From positions 17,821,037 through 17,885,036 of the forward strand of contig OZ038532.1 in assembly GCA_964036665.1 (NCBI GenBank): a DNA stretch of 64,000 nucleotides, written 5' to 3'. Each line of letters begins with the position of its first letter. The stretch's first letter is position 1. This stretch comes from Gordius sp. MW1. Lineage: Eukaryota > Nematomorpha > Gordioida > Gordea > Gordiidae. This document shows, one piece after another, positions 35,201 through 45,489 of the stretch. The notes beneath the pieces were generated by a model. The model was not told the DNA's origin and searched no databases. It worked only from the letters and a program-made list of their open reading frames with translations. The position numbers and the translations under genes were made by a program.

Positions 35201-37585
35201 CTCTAAACCAAGGGCATCATTATAGAGCACTTTACGTGGGCAGGTTGAGATATTAAAGCAAACAAAGTTCGAAAAACTATTCTTTATAATAACTAAGAGC
35301 TCTTTAAAATTCGTGTCCTCAAAATCGGCTCATCAATGGAGCGTTAACTTTTGAAACAACACCAAAGCACTTATGCAACACCACCTTCTTTGAACTAAAT
35401 AGCAACCTTAATTGTTGTGATTTTAAAGGGTAAAACCATTGTGCGGTGATTAAGTTTAGCCATTACGATGGGCGTAACCAGCATTGGAATTAGAGGGGCG
35501 TACAATAATGATTTAGGGAGGGGCAAAATGATCATTTTTTAAAATTTTAGCCATAATTTAATAAATTTTAATAAATTTTTGAATTTAAGGGGGGGGGGCA
35601 GCAGCCCCTCCCTGCTCCCCCCCCCCCCCCCTCAAGCTACGCCCATGGCCATTTGTCACACATAGCGTTTGATAGAGATTAGTTATAAAAGTACCGGTAG
35701 TCAAAAATTTGGGTATGTCCTTCCCAAAGGCCTCTGCCATCTCCTTGGATCCCAAGTTGGCTATGCAGGTCAGGGCTAGGCAAACGTGGACGGGATTTTT
35801 GCTAGCCAAATCGTTCTTCAACGATTGGATAACTAGTTTCATGAGTTCGCTGTTGGGGTTGACGAGTACCGATATAAACAGGTAACCAATCTGCTTTTCT
35901 GTATATCTAAAACAAAAAGCAAAAAAATATATTTTGATTTGCTTTTATATATATATATATTGAGGAACAATTTAAAAGAATTAATTAACATAAAAAGATT
36001 CTGGTAACGTTATGTTTATAGAAAAGCACGTTTTCGAACATTTGGGCTTATTCCAGCGTTTAACTATATAAGAAATATGTTGCCGACGATAAAACTTTCC
36101 ATAAATAATCAAATCACTTCAACAAAAACGTGCGAATTTCGATGGAGCATCTCAGAATTTGACAATTTTGGTGGAGGTGTAGGCCTCATTTTCGCAACTA
36201 TTTCTAACACTTAGTCAGGGTGTTCACAAAATAGGGAGAAACTGGAAAAGATTAAAGGAAAAGTTAATCGAAAATTCCTGGAACAGGGATGCGTAGAAGC
36301 GATACGCAAAACTCGTTAGATATACACATTCATCTCAAACACGTCCACTACCCGTACGCCTAGAGCCTGGCAAAATGAAATTTCTTCGGCCCTAGCCAGA
36401 AATATTTTTCACTCAGGCCCAACCCAAGCCCGGTCCTTTTTGAAATTTAAATTTTTAAAAAAACATTTTTTCTCCTCTAAACAGCCTACACATTAAAGAA
36501 ATTATTAAAATGTTTTTAAAAATCTATGGCTAGATTATGCCTCGGGCCGGGCTTAGCTTCGCGAGCGCAGTTAAGGCTTGCCTTAATATCGGAGTCAGAT
36601 TCGAAACGCGCAATTTTTTTTTGTCCATATATCAGATTTAAGTTCATGGTTCAAACACGAATGTAATTAATAATTTTACTCAACCGTTTATTAAAAACAA
36701 GTAATAGAAAGAAAAAAGCAAAATTTTATTTTTTTAACATTTTTGATCAAATCTCTAAACTTCGCTGATATCTAAAAACTCAAACTTCATAGAGCATTAT
36801 ACAAAAAATTTTGCATCGTATAAAATCGTTGTTATGTTATGCGTCTAAAATGGAAATCCGCTGCACTTCGGATATTAAGACAAGGCTACGTTGAAACGCG
36901 TACGACGATTTTTGCGGCGCAGCAAAATCCGATATTAAAACAAGCCCTTATAATTATATCAACTAGTGTCGTAAAAACGGCTGGGTCTTGTTTGGTCGAT
37001 CTTTGGTTTTAGTCGAGCGACTAAGTGAAACAGATCAAAAAAATCTTTGGTTTGTTTATGTTGAGTCGCCTAACCAAAGGTCACAAAACCCAGCCGTTTT
37101 AACAACGAGAGGACAACAGAGTGCGAATATCCTCACTTATTGGAGCTCAGCAAATTGACCGCCTCCATGTGTCCGAAATCTATGTCATGCCCGAGGAGGA
37201 ATATGAAGAGAAGCTTGCAAACGTATTTCTTCTTCTGGTACCCGTCCAGCGTTTTGTCGCCCCGAAACTTGCTCCGTATATTGGCGAGTTCCTTGTTGAT
37301 CCGCTTGATTTCGGCTTCGCGAGACTTGCAATTCCTGATATCGCTTATGAACACGGCCAGGCCCCTCATGCCTCCGGCCCCATCCGACCCGCCGGAACCA
37401 GCCCCACTTCCCCCCACCCCCAAACCTCCGCCTCCACCCCCCACACCTCCTGCACCCCCCGTGGCAACGCCTACCACTCCACCAACTACGGAGTTGATGA
37501 CCCCCGCGGCTCCTCCGCCCCCGGGCCCGCCCAACTTCACGGCCGGGACCCGGAATTTGTGATCTCGCGTGGATGCCGTGACGAT
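23233..37585 (-). CDS. AP2A: AP-2 complex subunit alpha (alpha-adaptin), complete 13-exon gene
   Basis: The large AP-2 subunit binds PIP2 and accessory proteins in clathrin endocytosis at the plasma membrane. Exons, 5' to 3': 37585-37137, 35906-35695, 34747-34550, 33675-33362, 32743-32446, 29175-28973, 27612-27301, 26936-26666, 26075-25503, 25046-24710, 24331-24241, 23864-23730, 23316-23233 (stop). All phases close; from the internal ATG at 37369 the protein is 1086 aa, longer than the usual 940-980. Trunk signatures: [16 protein letters not shown], the PIP2-site run [45 protein letters not shown] and [13 protein letters not shown]. The hinge is expanded. Ear motifs: [19 protein letters not shown] (conserved platform Trp) and [20 protein letters not shown]. 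The 5' exon keeps a PAV but no ATG at the usual start, then a Gly-rich stretch. The intron after 25503 is AT-AC type. Confidence 0.95.
25047..25502 (-). other. U12-type AT-AC intron of the AP-2 alpha gene
   Basis: On the minus strand the intron starts ATATCCTTTG, the U12 AT-AC donor consensus, and ends CATTAC. A near-perfect U12 branch site TCCTTAAC lies at 25073-25066, its A about 20 nt before the AC. The exons on either side join in phase 1 (..FDAN then C-LSLSVQP..) and restore the alpha-ear reading frame. A GT-AG solution fails: there is no AG between the in-frame TAA upstream of the second exon and the conserved ear sequence. Confidence 0.88.
25160..25299. mobile_element. Small hAT-like element inside the AT-AC intron
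   Basis: The ends TAGAGAACTGCA and (complemented right end) TTGAGACCTGCA are inverted; the subterminal words are AACCCGACCC/CGGGTCCGGGT. Flanks GTCCCAAC and GTCCTAAC match at 7 of 8 bases. It lies between the U12 donor and branch site and leaves both intact. Confidence 0.65.
26995..27125. mobile_element. CAGTGTTGTAAAACGG MITE, degenerate copy 3 (AP-2 alpha intron)
   Basis: Inner words TCGACCTCTAAGCTTGGTCG, GACCAGAGCCGACCGTTA and AACCAAAGGCCGAC match the other copies. Both termini are decayed. Confidence 0.55.
27613..28972. other. AP-2 alpha intron, no feature recognised
   Basis: About 1.36 kb of AT-rich intron between the exons ending at 28973 and starting at 27612. I see no mobile-element signature in it. 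Confidence 0.5.
29230..29391. mobile_element. CATGGGCGTAGCCAG MITE, AP-2 alpha intron copy A
   Basis: It starts CATGGGCGTGGG and ends CTGGCTACGCCCATG, with GGGGGG..GCCCCCC and CCCCCCCCC tracts inside. Flanking 8-mers ATCCCAAA and ATCCAATA are only partly alike. It begins 55 bp from the 29175 splice site. Confidence 0.78.
29461..29626. mobile_element. CATGGGCGTAGCCAG MITE, AP-2 alpha intron copy B
   Basis: It starts CATGGGCGTAACCAAG and ends GGCTAGGTCCATG. A perfect 8-bp duplication ACCTTAAC lies at 29453-29460 and 29627-29634. It sits only 69 bp from copy A and in the same orientation by its internal words. Confidence 0.85.
30387..32220. mobile_element. 1.8-kb element with ~0.5-0.6-kb terminal inverted repeats (AP-2 alpha intron)
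   Basis: The left arm, 30387 to about 31015, and right arm, about 31675 to 32220, are reverse complements: GGGACATTC.CCATG at the tips, then CGGCCGACCCCCTCAGAATT, GGCCGCCCAACTTTCTC and a poly-C/poly-G tract at 30980-31000 and 31730-31747. The right arm lacks about 115 bp present on the left (about 30540-30655). The loop of about 660 bp has one fortuitous short frame (31391-31612) and no transposase. It looks like a fold-back or deleted TIR transposon. Confidence 0.8.
32874..33066. mobile_element. CAGTGTTGTAAAACGG MITE, copy 4 (AP-2 alpha intron)
   Basis: The best-preserved termini: left TTTCGTAAAAACGGCTTGG, right CCAGCCGTTTTACAACACTG, which gives the hAT-like terminal CAGTG. GTCGACTAAA words lie in both arms. 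I found no convincing target-site duplication. Confidence 0.78.
34859..35010 (-). pseudogene. RLE-type LINE C-terminal fragment (AP-2 alpha intron)
   Basis: Nucleotide-level relative of the fragment at 62518-62950: 'gagccatggat..gattgtatta', 'ttccatggtgat' and 'ggaattggct.ccctcgg' recur. In translation it keeps GPEGSQF and [18 protein letters not shown], the extreme C-terminus of the LINE protein at 52010-54890. Confidence 0.75.
35466..35647. mobile_element. CATGGGCGTAGCCAG MITE, AP-2 alpha intron copy C
   Basis: It starts GATGGGCGTAACCAGC and ends AGCTACGCCCATG, with G(9) and C(14) tracts. Flanks GCCATTAC and GCCATTTG match at 6 of 8. Its inner end lies 48 bp from the 35695 splice donor. 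Confidence 0.8.
36966..37107. mobile_element. CAGTGTTGTAAAACGG MITE, copy 5, just inside AP-2 alpha intron 1
   Basis: It starts GTGTCGTAAAAACGGCTGGG and ends CCCAGCCGTTTTAACAACG. Its near edge is 29 bp from the donor of the first coding exon (37137). Confidence 0.8.
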
Positions 37586-37825
37586 CTAGAATTTATGTAC
37601 AAAAAAAAACAAAATTATTATCGTGGTAAAAGTAACATCAAATGCAACTCTAAATTGGGAAGATATAGTATACAAATCGAAAATTAAGGTTCGTTGAAAT
37701 ATGCGTAAAATGAAATAGGCTTAATACTCATCGCCTAAATTTAACAAAGATTTATATTAATCAATAGTGGGTTAAGTTTTTTAAATGTAAATGTGCCAAT
37801 TTGTAAATAAAAAACATTTTACCCT

Positions 37826-38280
37826 CTCCGGGATTCGAACCCACATCATTAGAGGTATAAACCTTTGTAGGGGGGGGGGGAACCCATATCAGTAGAGGCA
37901 TGGCTCTTGTAGTGGGGCACAGGGTAATTATCAATGTTAACTAAAAAAACGAGAGAGAAAAAATTCGATTCACACTTTGGCCAATGGTCATTTTTTTCAT
38001 TGATCAGTAGCCAGGACACGGTAAAGTAAATATAAATACATAAAAGTTATAAATTGCATAGCAATTAAAAAAAAAACGGAAAAAAAAATTCGATTCACAC
38101 TTTAACCAATGGTCATTTTTTTCATTGGTCAGCAGCCAGCGGACGGCCAAAAGGCCATATTATCAATGGTATTAACAAAAACAATATAATAATTTAAAAA
38201 AAAATTTGGCCTCCCCGGGATTCGAAACCACATCAGTAGAGGCATAGGCCTTTGTAGGGGGAACACAGGGTATCGTACTC
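37826..38280 (-). repeat. Interspersed repeat with tRNA-like B-box words
   Basis: On the minus strand two blocks read GTGGGTTCGAATCCCGG (about 37840) and TGTGGTTTCGAATCCCGGGG (about 38215), close to an RNA polymerase III B box, each next to 'ctacaaaggcctatgcctcta'. The same unit, with 'attgctatgcaattta' and 'ggccgtccgc', recurs on the plus strand at 63419-63960. I see no full tRNA cloverleaf. Confidence 0.6.
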
Positions 38281-38428
38281 AGGATGGCTTAATCGAATTT
38301 CAAGCGGTCTCAGTGGTAAACAGGCCGAAAAGCGTTCGGTGCGTGACACGAAAGAGCGTGACACGACATTCGGAAAATGGAAAGTGAGCCCATAAATTGC
38401 ATAGCAATTAATACAACACACCCAAATA

Positions 38429-38646
38429 GTGTTGTACAAACGGCTGGGTTTTGTTTGGTCGGCCTTTGTTTCAACTAAGAGTAACGCTAGACTCCGGTCT
38501 GTTTTTAAATTACGACTAAGCCTAGAAGTCACTAAGCCTAGAAGTCGACTAAGATAATTAGACCAAAAAACTTTGGTCTGTTTATGTTTAATAGACTAAT
38601 TAACCAAAAAAGGACCAAACAAAACCCAGCCATTTTTAAAGCATTA
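38429..38646. mobile_element. CAGTGTTGTAAAACGG MITE, copy 6
   Basis: It starts GTGTTGTACAAACGGCTGGG and ends CAAAACCCAGCCATTTTT; GTCGACTAAG inside. The flanks (CACCCAAA and CTTCCAAA) are 6 of 8 alike. Confidence 0.75.
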
Positions 38647-38855
38647 CTTCCAAATCCAAAAGCCAACTTTCCTGAATGTGAGGCCTCTACTACCCAGTAC
38701 CCATTAAAATAAAGTATTTCCCAGTTTGACTGCGATCAAAATTCCGAAAAACTCGACTGCTAATGACACCACTTACTTTAAAAACCCTGAATAATAGGCA
38801 AAACACCCGACCCTTGCGTTACACAATGAAAAGTGTCAAAGTTGGTTAAATTTAG

Positions 38856-38968
38856 GAGGGAAAGAATGCTCCAGGGGCAGATGATCATTTTTTGAAATTT
38901 TATCCTTAATTTTCATAAATTTTTGGATTTAGAGGGGGGCAGCCGCCCCTCCCTTTACTACGCCTACG
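38856..38968. mobile_element. CATGGGCGTAGCCAG MITE, partial copy
   Basis: The internal words GGGGCAGATGATCATTTTT, TTTTGGATTTAGAGGGGGGC and the end CTACGCCTACG are kept; the left terminus is lost. Confidence 0.65.
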
Positions 38969-39369
38969 AAAACACCCGAGTTAAAGCCTAAAAAACTAGT
39001 AAAAGCGTGCGGTGAAAATAGAAGAAATACATCAATGAACCCCCCTGGGCAACTCGTTGTAGCATGCGTGTAATGCATACAGTCTGTCATGCAGATAGGA
39101 GGAGACACAATCATAAAACTAATTTAATAAATGCATCCCTAGCTAGATGCTGGTTAATATGAATTATGAATTAAATTACATGGTAACCCAGCAGAGCGCG
39201 CGTGGGATCAGCGATGACAGAAAAAGAGTATTAAAATACGATTAGATAATTAAAAATGATACCAAAACATTAAATGTTATTAATAAATTACGTTTTGACG
39301 TGTTGTGGGCAAAATTTTCCGAATGTAAATGTACCAAAATGAAGATTAATACCACACAAACTTCCAAAG

Positions 39370-39565
39370 AGTGCTATAAAAACGGCTGGGTTTCGTTGGT
39401 TGACCTTAGGTATACTAAGACTAACAGCCACTTCTGGTCTGTTTTTCAAATTTCGACTAAACCTAGAGGTCGACTTAGAAAAACAGGCCAAAAAACTTTT
39501 GCTCTGTTAATGTTCCGCCTCCTAAAACTAAAGGTCGACCAAACAAAATCCAGCCGTTTTTCCAA
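39370..39565. mobile_element. CAGTGTTGTAAAACGG MITE, copy 7
   Basis: It starts GTGCTATAAAAACGGCTGGG and ends CAAAATCCAGCCGTTTTTCC, with paired GTCGAC words. Confidence 0.75.
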
Positions 39566-40112
39566 AAAATAGTTGCTAGTGTGGGAAAGGTTATATATAG
39601 ATTTAGCGATAAAAAATGTTATAAACGCTTTCTGTAACTTAAAAAAAAGAATGTTAAAAACAGAAGGGGGAAGCCTAGGGCCTATTTCAACCCAGGTTCG
39701 GTAAGGGGAAAAAATATATATATTAATTAGATAACGAGACTTAGTTGATTTTATGAAAGCTTAGCTAATTTTTTTAAAAACAGTCTTATAAAGTATGGAA
39801 TGACTTAAAGATGGGATTAAACTACGATTTATTAGTTCCGAATTGAAAAAGCAATTTATATAAAATTAACATAGTTTACCCTAAATTATATTGCAGCTAA
39901 AGGTCGAACCAAAAAGTAAGCTATAAATTAAACAAATGGCCCTCTTCTTTGACCTATAAAATAAAGTTTAATAAGAGGTAGGTCTTGATCAGCAAGGAAT
40001 TAATTGTGATGTTAAGAGAACTTTTAAAGTACACAAATTTTTTGCTTTAATGTGAAAAAAACAAGACACAAAAAAAATAAATTTAATGATTTAAAATTTT
40101 ACATAGTAATCT

Positions 40113-40253
40113 CCATGAACTGCCCCCAAATTTACGAAAAAAAAATGCAAAAACTTTGAAAATTAAAAAAATTTATGTTTTGCCCCCCTCTAATTGAACT
40201 TTTAAACGTTTTGCCCCCCCCCCCCCCTAATCCAAAACCTGGCTACGCCCATG
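40113..40253. mobile_element. CATGGGCGTAGCCAG MITE, diverged copy
   Basis: The right end CCTGGCTACGCCCATG is intact; the left end reads CATGAACTGCCCCC. A C(14) tract lies inside. Confidence 0.65.
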
Positions 40254-41825
40254 CTAATATTAATGTAAAACATATAACGATACAAATAAATGCATATTTC
40301 ACATATGGTAAAATTACAAATTAAATAGGGCTTTAAATGAGCTAAACCATGATATATTATAATTTTTGTAAAAATTGATGATTTTGCCATGTTATTAGAT
40401 AAGAGCTAACTTATTATTAAGCAATTAATTATAACAGAATATCATTACTATATTACAAAATGAATTAAATTATTTGAAAATTAGTCTTTTTGTATTGAAT
40501 TTTGGAAACAATTGTAGCTTTATCTTATTCAAACAATTTTTAAAACCTAGTAATAGGGTTGAACCTAAAATCTATGTGCTAAAATATTGATTAGACATTG
40601 CAGGTGTGCTCAACACAGTTAACTTAAATGATAAACTATAATATTATCAGATCTAAGAATAACAATTCTCAAATGATCCAGATTAATACTGCTATGTTAC
40701 CAGACAAAAATTATCTATCTATGAAACTTTTAAGTATTTTTTGTATAATTCTGCGACAATTAATTTTTAAAGAATTATAGCTAAATACAAATTTTCCTTT
40801 GTAATAACAACTGTAAAAGCTGGTCTCTATAGATAATCCTCTTAAGTTAGTGAAGTACTTCAAACTAATTTAATTAAGTGCTAACATAAGATAAACAAGA
40901 ACATAATGGCACATTTTATACTTCTTAAAAATAGATTATAACATAAGAATTTTAAATTTTAGAAATTTATTTTAGAATTAAAAACATGTTAAGTTGACTA
41001 ACTAAAGCAAAGCTGTTTTATTTATTAAGGGGTGTATTCTTGCTATATCTAAATTAGATGATTAAAAAAAACGTTTTGTCAGATTTTATTTGTAGGGCTG
41101 CAATAGCTAAACAAATAATTTGTCTAAACATATTAAAAATATGAACTACAGAATTAGAAATTAAATTGAGATTTAAAAAAAACTCAAAATAAAAATACTA
41201 ATATTATGAGAGAAAATACTTCACGTTTTTTAAATATTAGATGCATAATATATACATAAAAGTAAAGCCAATAAAATTGCTTATGAAAAAATATTTGTTA
41301 TATGATGTATAGGCAAAATGACTTAAATGAGAATTTTTCATTAAATGATTAAACAACTTACTTTAAAACTTTAATATTGTAAATTAATAGCTTGTTTAAT
41401 TGATAATAATAATTTGTGAAAGCATGTGTGAACTGAGAGCGTTCATAGTTTATAAATAAAATGTGTGTCGCAGTCGTCGCAGTCAATCACAAATCGACTC
41501 AGATTATTTAAAGTCAACTTTAATATTTAATAATAAATCTTGAAATGAGTTATTAATGTTGATTCACAAATAAAAACATGTCAGATAATAATTTATTATA
41601 CACTTTTCTATCAATTTTTGTTTCTCTATTAAACTTTGCTTTATATAAAAAATTCTTTAATGTATCATCCGTTTAATATGACAATTTGAGCAATGCAACT
41701 ATTAAGATTACAGCATAATGAATCCAAAATGTATTTTATGTTATAATTTTAATAATTATTTTGTATATCCCTACCTTAAGTATTTTAATGCAGATATCAG
41801 CCTGAAACTCATGGATTAACTTATA
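40254..41825. other. AT-rich intergenic, nothing recognised
   Basis: About 1.6 kb, very AT-rich, with no open frame of note and no repeat that I can match elsewhere in the window. Confidence 0.5.
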
Positions 41826-42548
41826 CACACGCGTGTAGCCAGGATTTTCTCGAGAAGGGGGGGGGGGGATTTTTTTAATTTATTTTATAATTTTCTATAT
41901 AAAAAAATGAGAAAATACCGGCCCGTTGGGCCTACCGGGGCCGGGTCACTGCCGTAGATATTGATTTTCTGGGCGGCCCGGGCGGGCATCATAATAAGAT
42001 TTGAGCCATTCGGGCCTAATAAGTGGTGTATATAGTGTATTGTATTAATTGTTTTTATGTATAACTTTGTCATCTTTTTATTAAATAGTTAATTTTTTCG
42101 GAATAGTGTTTTTTATCTAAAATGACCAAGTATTCTGACCTAGGTCCATCAATTATTTTCTGTCCCATAGCGACCACTACCTTAACAACATTTGGCCCTC
42201 AAGCCCGCAACCTTATCAAAAAAGTGGGAAAACATCTTTCCACGTTTTCCGGCGACAAACGTGAAGCATTTTTTATGAGGCAGAAAATTGCAATTACCAT
42301 TTGTAAATACAATTCAATCGCGATATATGAATGTTTTCCTGATATTTATAATAATGTATAATCAAATTTAATTTTATTTAAGATGATTGAAAAATAAAGT
42401 ATATTATTAATTAAAAAAAAATACAAATACAAATTAGATTTATAATTGTTCATAAATATAACAAAATTACTGCTAAGCCTAGCAACTATGATAATTAGGA
42501 CATGGCTGGGCGGATTCGACTGGCCGGGTTCGGGCACAAAATTTAAAA
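41826..42548. repeat. GC-word clusters around a LINE fragment
   Basis: 'gtgtagccaggatttt' plus G(12) at 41835-41870 is the broken end of a CATGGGCGTAGCCAG-type repeat. GGCCCGGGCGGGC-type words at 41915-42010 and GGCCGGGTTCGGGC at 42518-42535 resemble the subterminal words of the element at 51308-51730. Inverted ends could not be defined. Confidence 0.4.
42122..42361 (+). pseudogene. RLE-type LINE C-terminal fragment
   Basis: A 79-residue open block: KYSDLGPSIIFCPIATTTL, FGPQARNLIKKVG and MRQKIAITICKYNSIAIYE. It aligns by eye with the C-termini at 62518-62950 and 52100-52300 (KY-x-x-L..., x-x-GP-x-x-x-x-F/L, ...QK-I-x-I/M-x-I-x-K). No upstream RT remains here. Confidence 0.7.
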
Positions 42549-42563
42549 GTATAACTAGTCAAG

Positions 42564-44052
42564 GGAACCCCGCATATCCCCGAAACCGCACAATCCCGAA
42601 ACTACGATAAGGATATGGCTACGATTTTAAATTACCATATGATATTTTTCAATTCACCTCACAAGTAACCTTATATAATAATCATATAAATTGTTGTATT
42701 AAGAGAAAATTATTGATAACTTGTTAGCCCTGCAAGAAATAACTGATGCTAATATGTTACACATTAACTAAGGAAAATAAATTATTTTAAGATTAAAAAA
42801 ATATGAAATCATTAGTTGAAGTTGGTGGAATCATTATTTTAAAAATGATATATTTTTTCTTATCCGCATATTGTGAATTATTTACATGTTGAACATTATA
42901 CAGAGCCTTGCAATAAAATATCAATTCAATTGTTGCTAGTACTAATCTTATTGCTTTTATTACATGTTTTCTTGTTCATATTTTAATATAATTACATATA
43001 GTATCTAAAAATTCATAACAATCAATTTCATTATTTTTATAAAGACTTTGTAGGCGTATCACTTTTTTAGCCTTTGTTTCCATTTTCCTTTTAACTTTAA
43101 ACAATATATTTCCATTGTTGATTTGTATTATTTTTGTTTTAGTATTCCTCTGATATTCCTTTATCATTTGTATAAAACTATAGATATTAGGATTTGGTAG
43201 TTTCACTATCTTTTTTAAGGCACTGTGATAACCTTCCAAGTGGTTGTTGGTGGTTATGCCCGGGGTTAGGGTTAATTTGTTTTATAATTGTACGAATTGT
43301 TTGATCTTTAATATAGTCTCCAGTAAGACCCAATTTCTTAGATTTTTCAATTATTGCTTGTGAAAAATGGAAATAGCAACCTTAAAAGGTTCCATAACAT
43401 TTAGGGCATTATTGTTAAAATCTATTTACAATAAATTTAATAGTTAATAGTAACTAATAGTTAATGTCTATAATCAACCATGTGACATTATTTGGTATTA
43501 TATCATCCACTGAGTTTAATAAAATTGCACCTTGACTAGAATCTTAAAAAAAATCTAAAAATTATAGACATATCTTACTTCTTGATTTTCTATGGGTGTA
43601 GAGATATTTTCTATAACCATAACACTTGTTGTTTTTTCATTCAAAGCTAAATTTTTATTAAAAAACTTTTAAATTTCTTACTTTGGAGATTTTGTTTTTG
43701 TATACAATTTTGGGAATGTTCTGATGTTATCATAAAATTATTATATCTAAGGACAGCTCTTCGGGCATTTACATATAGTGCATGCACTTATAGTATACTT
43801 GTCTCATCTTACCTGCTCTGATCTTGATATAGTCAAACTTTTTGAAAGTGACTATATCATTTTTTCTATTAGATTTTTTAAAACCTATAACAATATATGT
43901 ATACTTGCATAATAAAGCTTACCTATATTCTCTTTGTTATCTTGATTTGCAATAGTTAAAGAGTTTTCCAAATTTCCCATATGTTAAAATTGGCGGGAAA
44001 ACGTAGTTTCGAAATTCGGGATTCTGCGTTTTCGGGATTATGCGGGGGAACC
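42564..44052. mobile_element. MULE-type DNA transposon with perfect 9-bp TSD
   Basis: The left end GGAACCCCGCATATCCCCG and the complemented right end GGTTCCCCCGCATAATCCCG are terminal inverted repeats that continue for about 45 bp. Both flanks carry CTAGTCAAG (42555-42563 and 44053-44061), a perfect 9-bp duplication typical of MULE elements. Transposase relics on the minus strand lie inside. Confidence 0.85.
42976..43400 (-). pseudogene. MULE transposase relic
   Basis: Reading 5' to 3' on the minus strand: a GCYFHFSQAIIEKSKKLGL block (about 43390-43330) and TTNNHLEGYHSALKK (about 43250-43200) followed by PNPNIYSFIQMIKEYQ. These are two C-terminal hallmarks of MULE transposases (GC-x-FHF-x-QA and TNN-x-x-E-x-x-H/N). 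The two blocks are in different frames, and the catalytic DDE core upstream is not recognisable. It is a dead copy inside the TIR element at 42564-44052. Confidence 0.8.
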
Positions 44053-44061
44053 CTAGTCAAG

Positions 44062-45300
44062 ATTAATTTCATTTGCCAGGCGATTTTTTATCAAAAATTT
44101 TACTTGAATTGGGAACATTGCCGATGATTTGTGAATAATGGCAAATCATATATCGATGGACCTACTATTTAATAAGTTTGAATCTAATGACTATGGAAAT
44201 TCATTCAGCGGTGCTTGTGGTTAGGAGGAAACAAAAATAGTGGTTATATTAGGCAATGGTTCGATAAAATTTTAAAAGCCCTTAGGGTGTCTAGAGCATT
44301 CTTGGAACCACAAATCTTTTAAATTTTGAGATAAAGCCATATACCATAAACCATCTTTTTTTAGTTGATGTTTGTGCCAATTAAATTACTTATGTAAGAT
44401 TCTGTCAAAAAAAGCAAGATTTCCAGTTAGCTATGTTTTTATCGAAAACCCTTTATTAGCCAATAGAATGAAGGATCTGACTAAAGAAATAAGAATTGCT
44501 AATATAAATAAACTTCAATGGCATTAGTTAAAAACTTAGTACGAATGTCTCTTGGCCAGTCGTGATTCAGATCTAACATCTAATTAGCTTTAGTTTTCGC
44601 CAATAAAAAAACTTATTCGACAACATTGTTTCTTATAAGAAGTTGCGATATTATCTGCTAATCGAATCACTTGTTGAATGTCATAATCCTTTTTATGCAA
44701 TTGTTTGCATAGTAAGAATGTAAAGGTAAAAAATTCATCAAGATCTAGAAGGGAAATCAAGTTTCCAGATTGCCGAAGAGAGCTACCCCCAAAATTTATA
44801 ATTGCTATTTACTAGTAGTGGAGGGTCATGCAATCTTGTGGGAAAGATGTTCATTCTAGTGTTTTTGACAAATAAACAAGTGATTTTGGAAAAGGGAATT
44901 TAAGGATTAAAAGCATTTTTGTCCAAAATTTAATTCGAAAAGACGTCGTTATAGACTTTGATAATTACAAGTGTATTAGCCCTTTATGCAACTACAAATA
45001 CTCTTAATCTATTTAATAATTTATTTATAAATCAGAAGAAGATTTTAAAATTTTTGCTAAGGGGGAGGGAAATTTCCCGCAATCCCTCCCTTCCCTTGTC
45101 TGTCCCACTGCTGATACATGAATATGGTCGGTTGTTACTTGAAGTACTAGATAAAACACGAATTTATATAAAATGAAGGTAACGTATTTGTGAAAATGCA
45201 TTCGTATGTATATTTTAATAATAAGTACTTCATTAAAGTAGAATATCATAGTTTTTTATTATGACTCGAGATTTAAGTTATGCCAACCAGTCGATCTCGA
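44062..45300. other. Intergenic, weakly coding-like but unassigned
   Basis: The minus strand between about 44080 and 44350 gives broken runs of ordinary-looking peptide with several stops. I could not tie it to any family. Confidence 0.3.
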
Positions 45301-45303
45301 ACC

Positions 45304-45480
45304 CGGGTGTGGTGGCGTAGTAGGTATAGGTTTTTTCTTCGAAGCTGGAGCTCGCGGGTTTAATCCTGTTTTTGGCGTTTTTCAAAGGACTAAAAAAATC
45401 TCCTATTGTCAACTTTGCTGTCAGGCCTGGAAAGGAGCATCGCCCCTTATAAAATCCTCTAAATGAAAATATATAACAAA
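45304..45480 (+). repeat. tRNA-derived SINE-like unit
   Basis: TGGCGTAGTAGG at about 45310-45322 fits the pol III A box (TRGCNNAGYNGG), and GCGGGTTTAATCC at about 45355-45367 fits the B box, with about 45 bp between them as in a tRNA head. It is followed directly by an RTE-like relic; SINEs of this type commonly borrow LINE tails. Confidence 0.55.
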
Positions 45481-45489
45481 AGCTATCAG

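Noticed and set aside
37370..37540. GTG at 37540 as the AP-2 alpha start
   Set aside because: A non-ATG start would be unusual here and the frame stays open upstream to a splice acceptor; the start was left as an upstream exon or the ATG at 37369.
37133..37687. Plus-strand open frames of 188 and 140 codons with Pro-rich protein
   Set aside because: They are the complement of the Gly-rich first coding exon of AP-2 alpha; the minus frame has clear homology.
37826..37860. tRNA gene at the B-box-like word
   Set aside because: No A box, acceptor stem or anticodon arm could be built around it.
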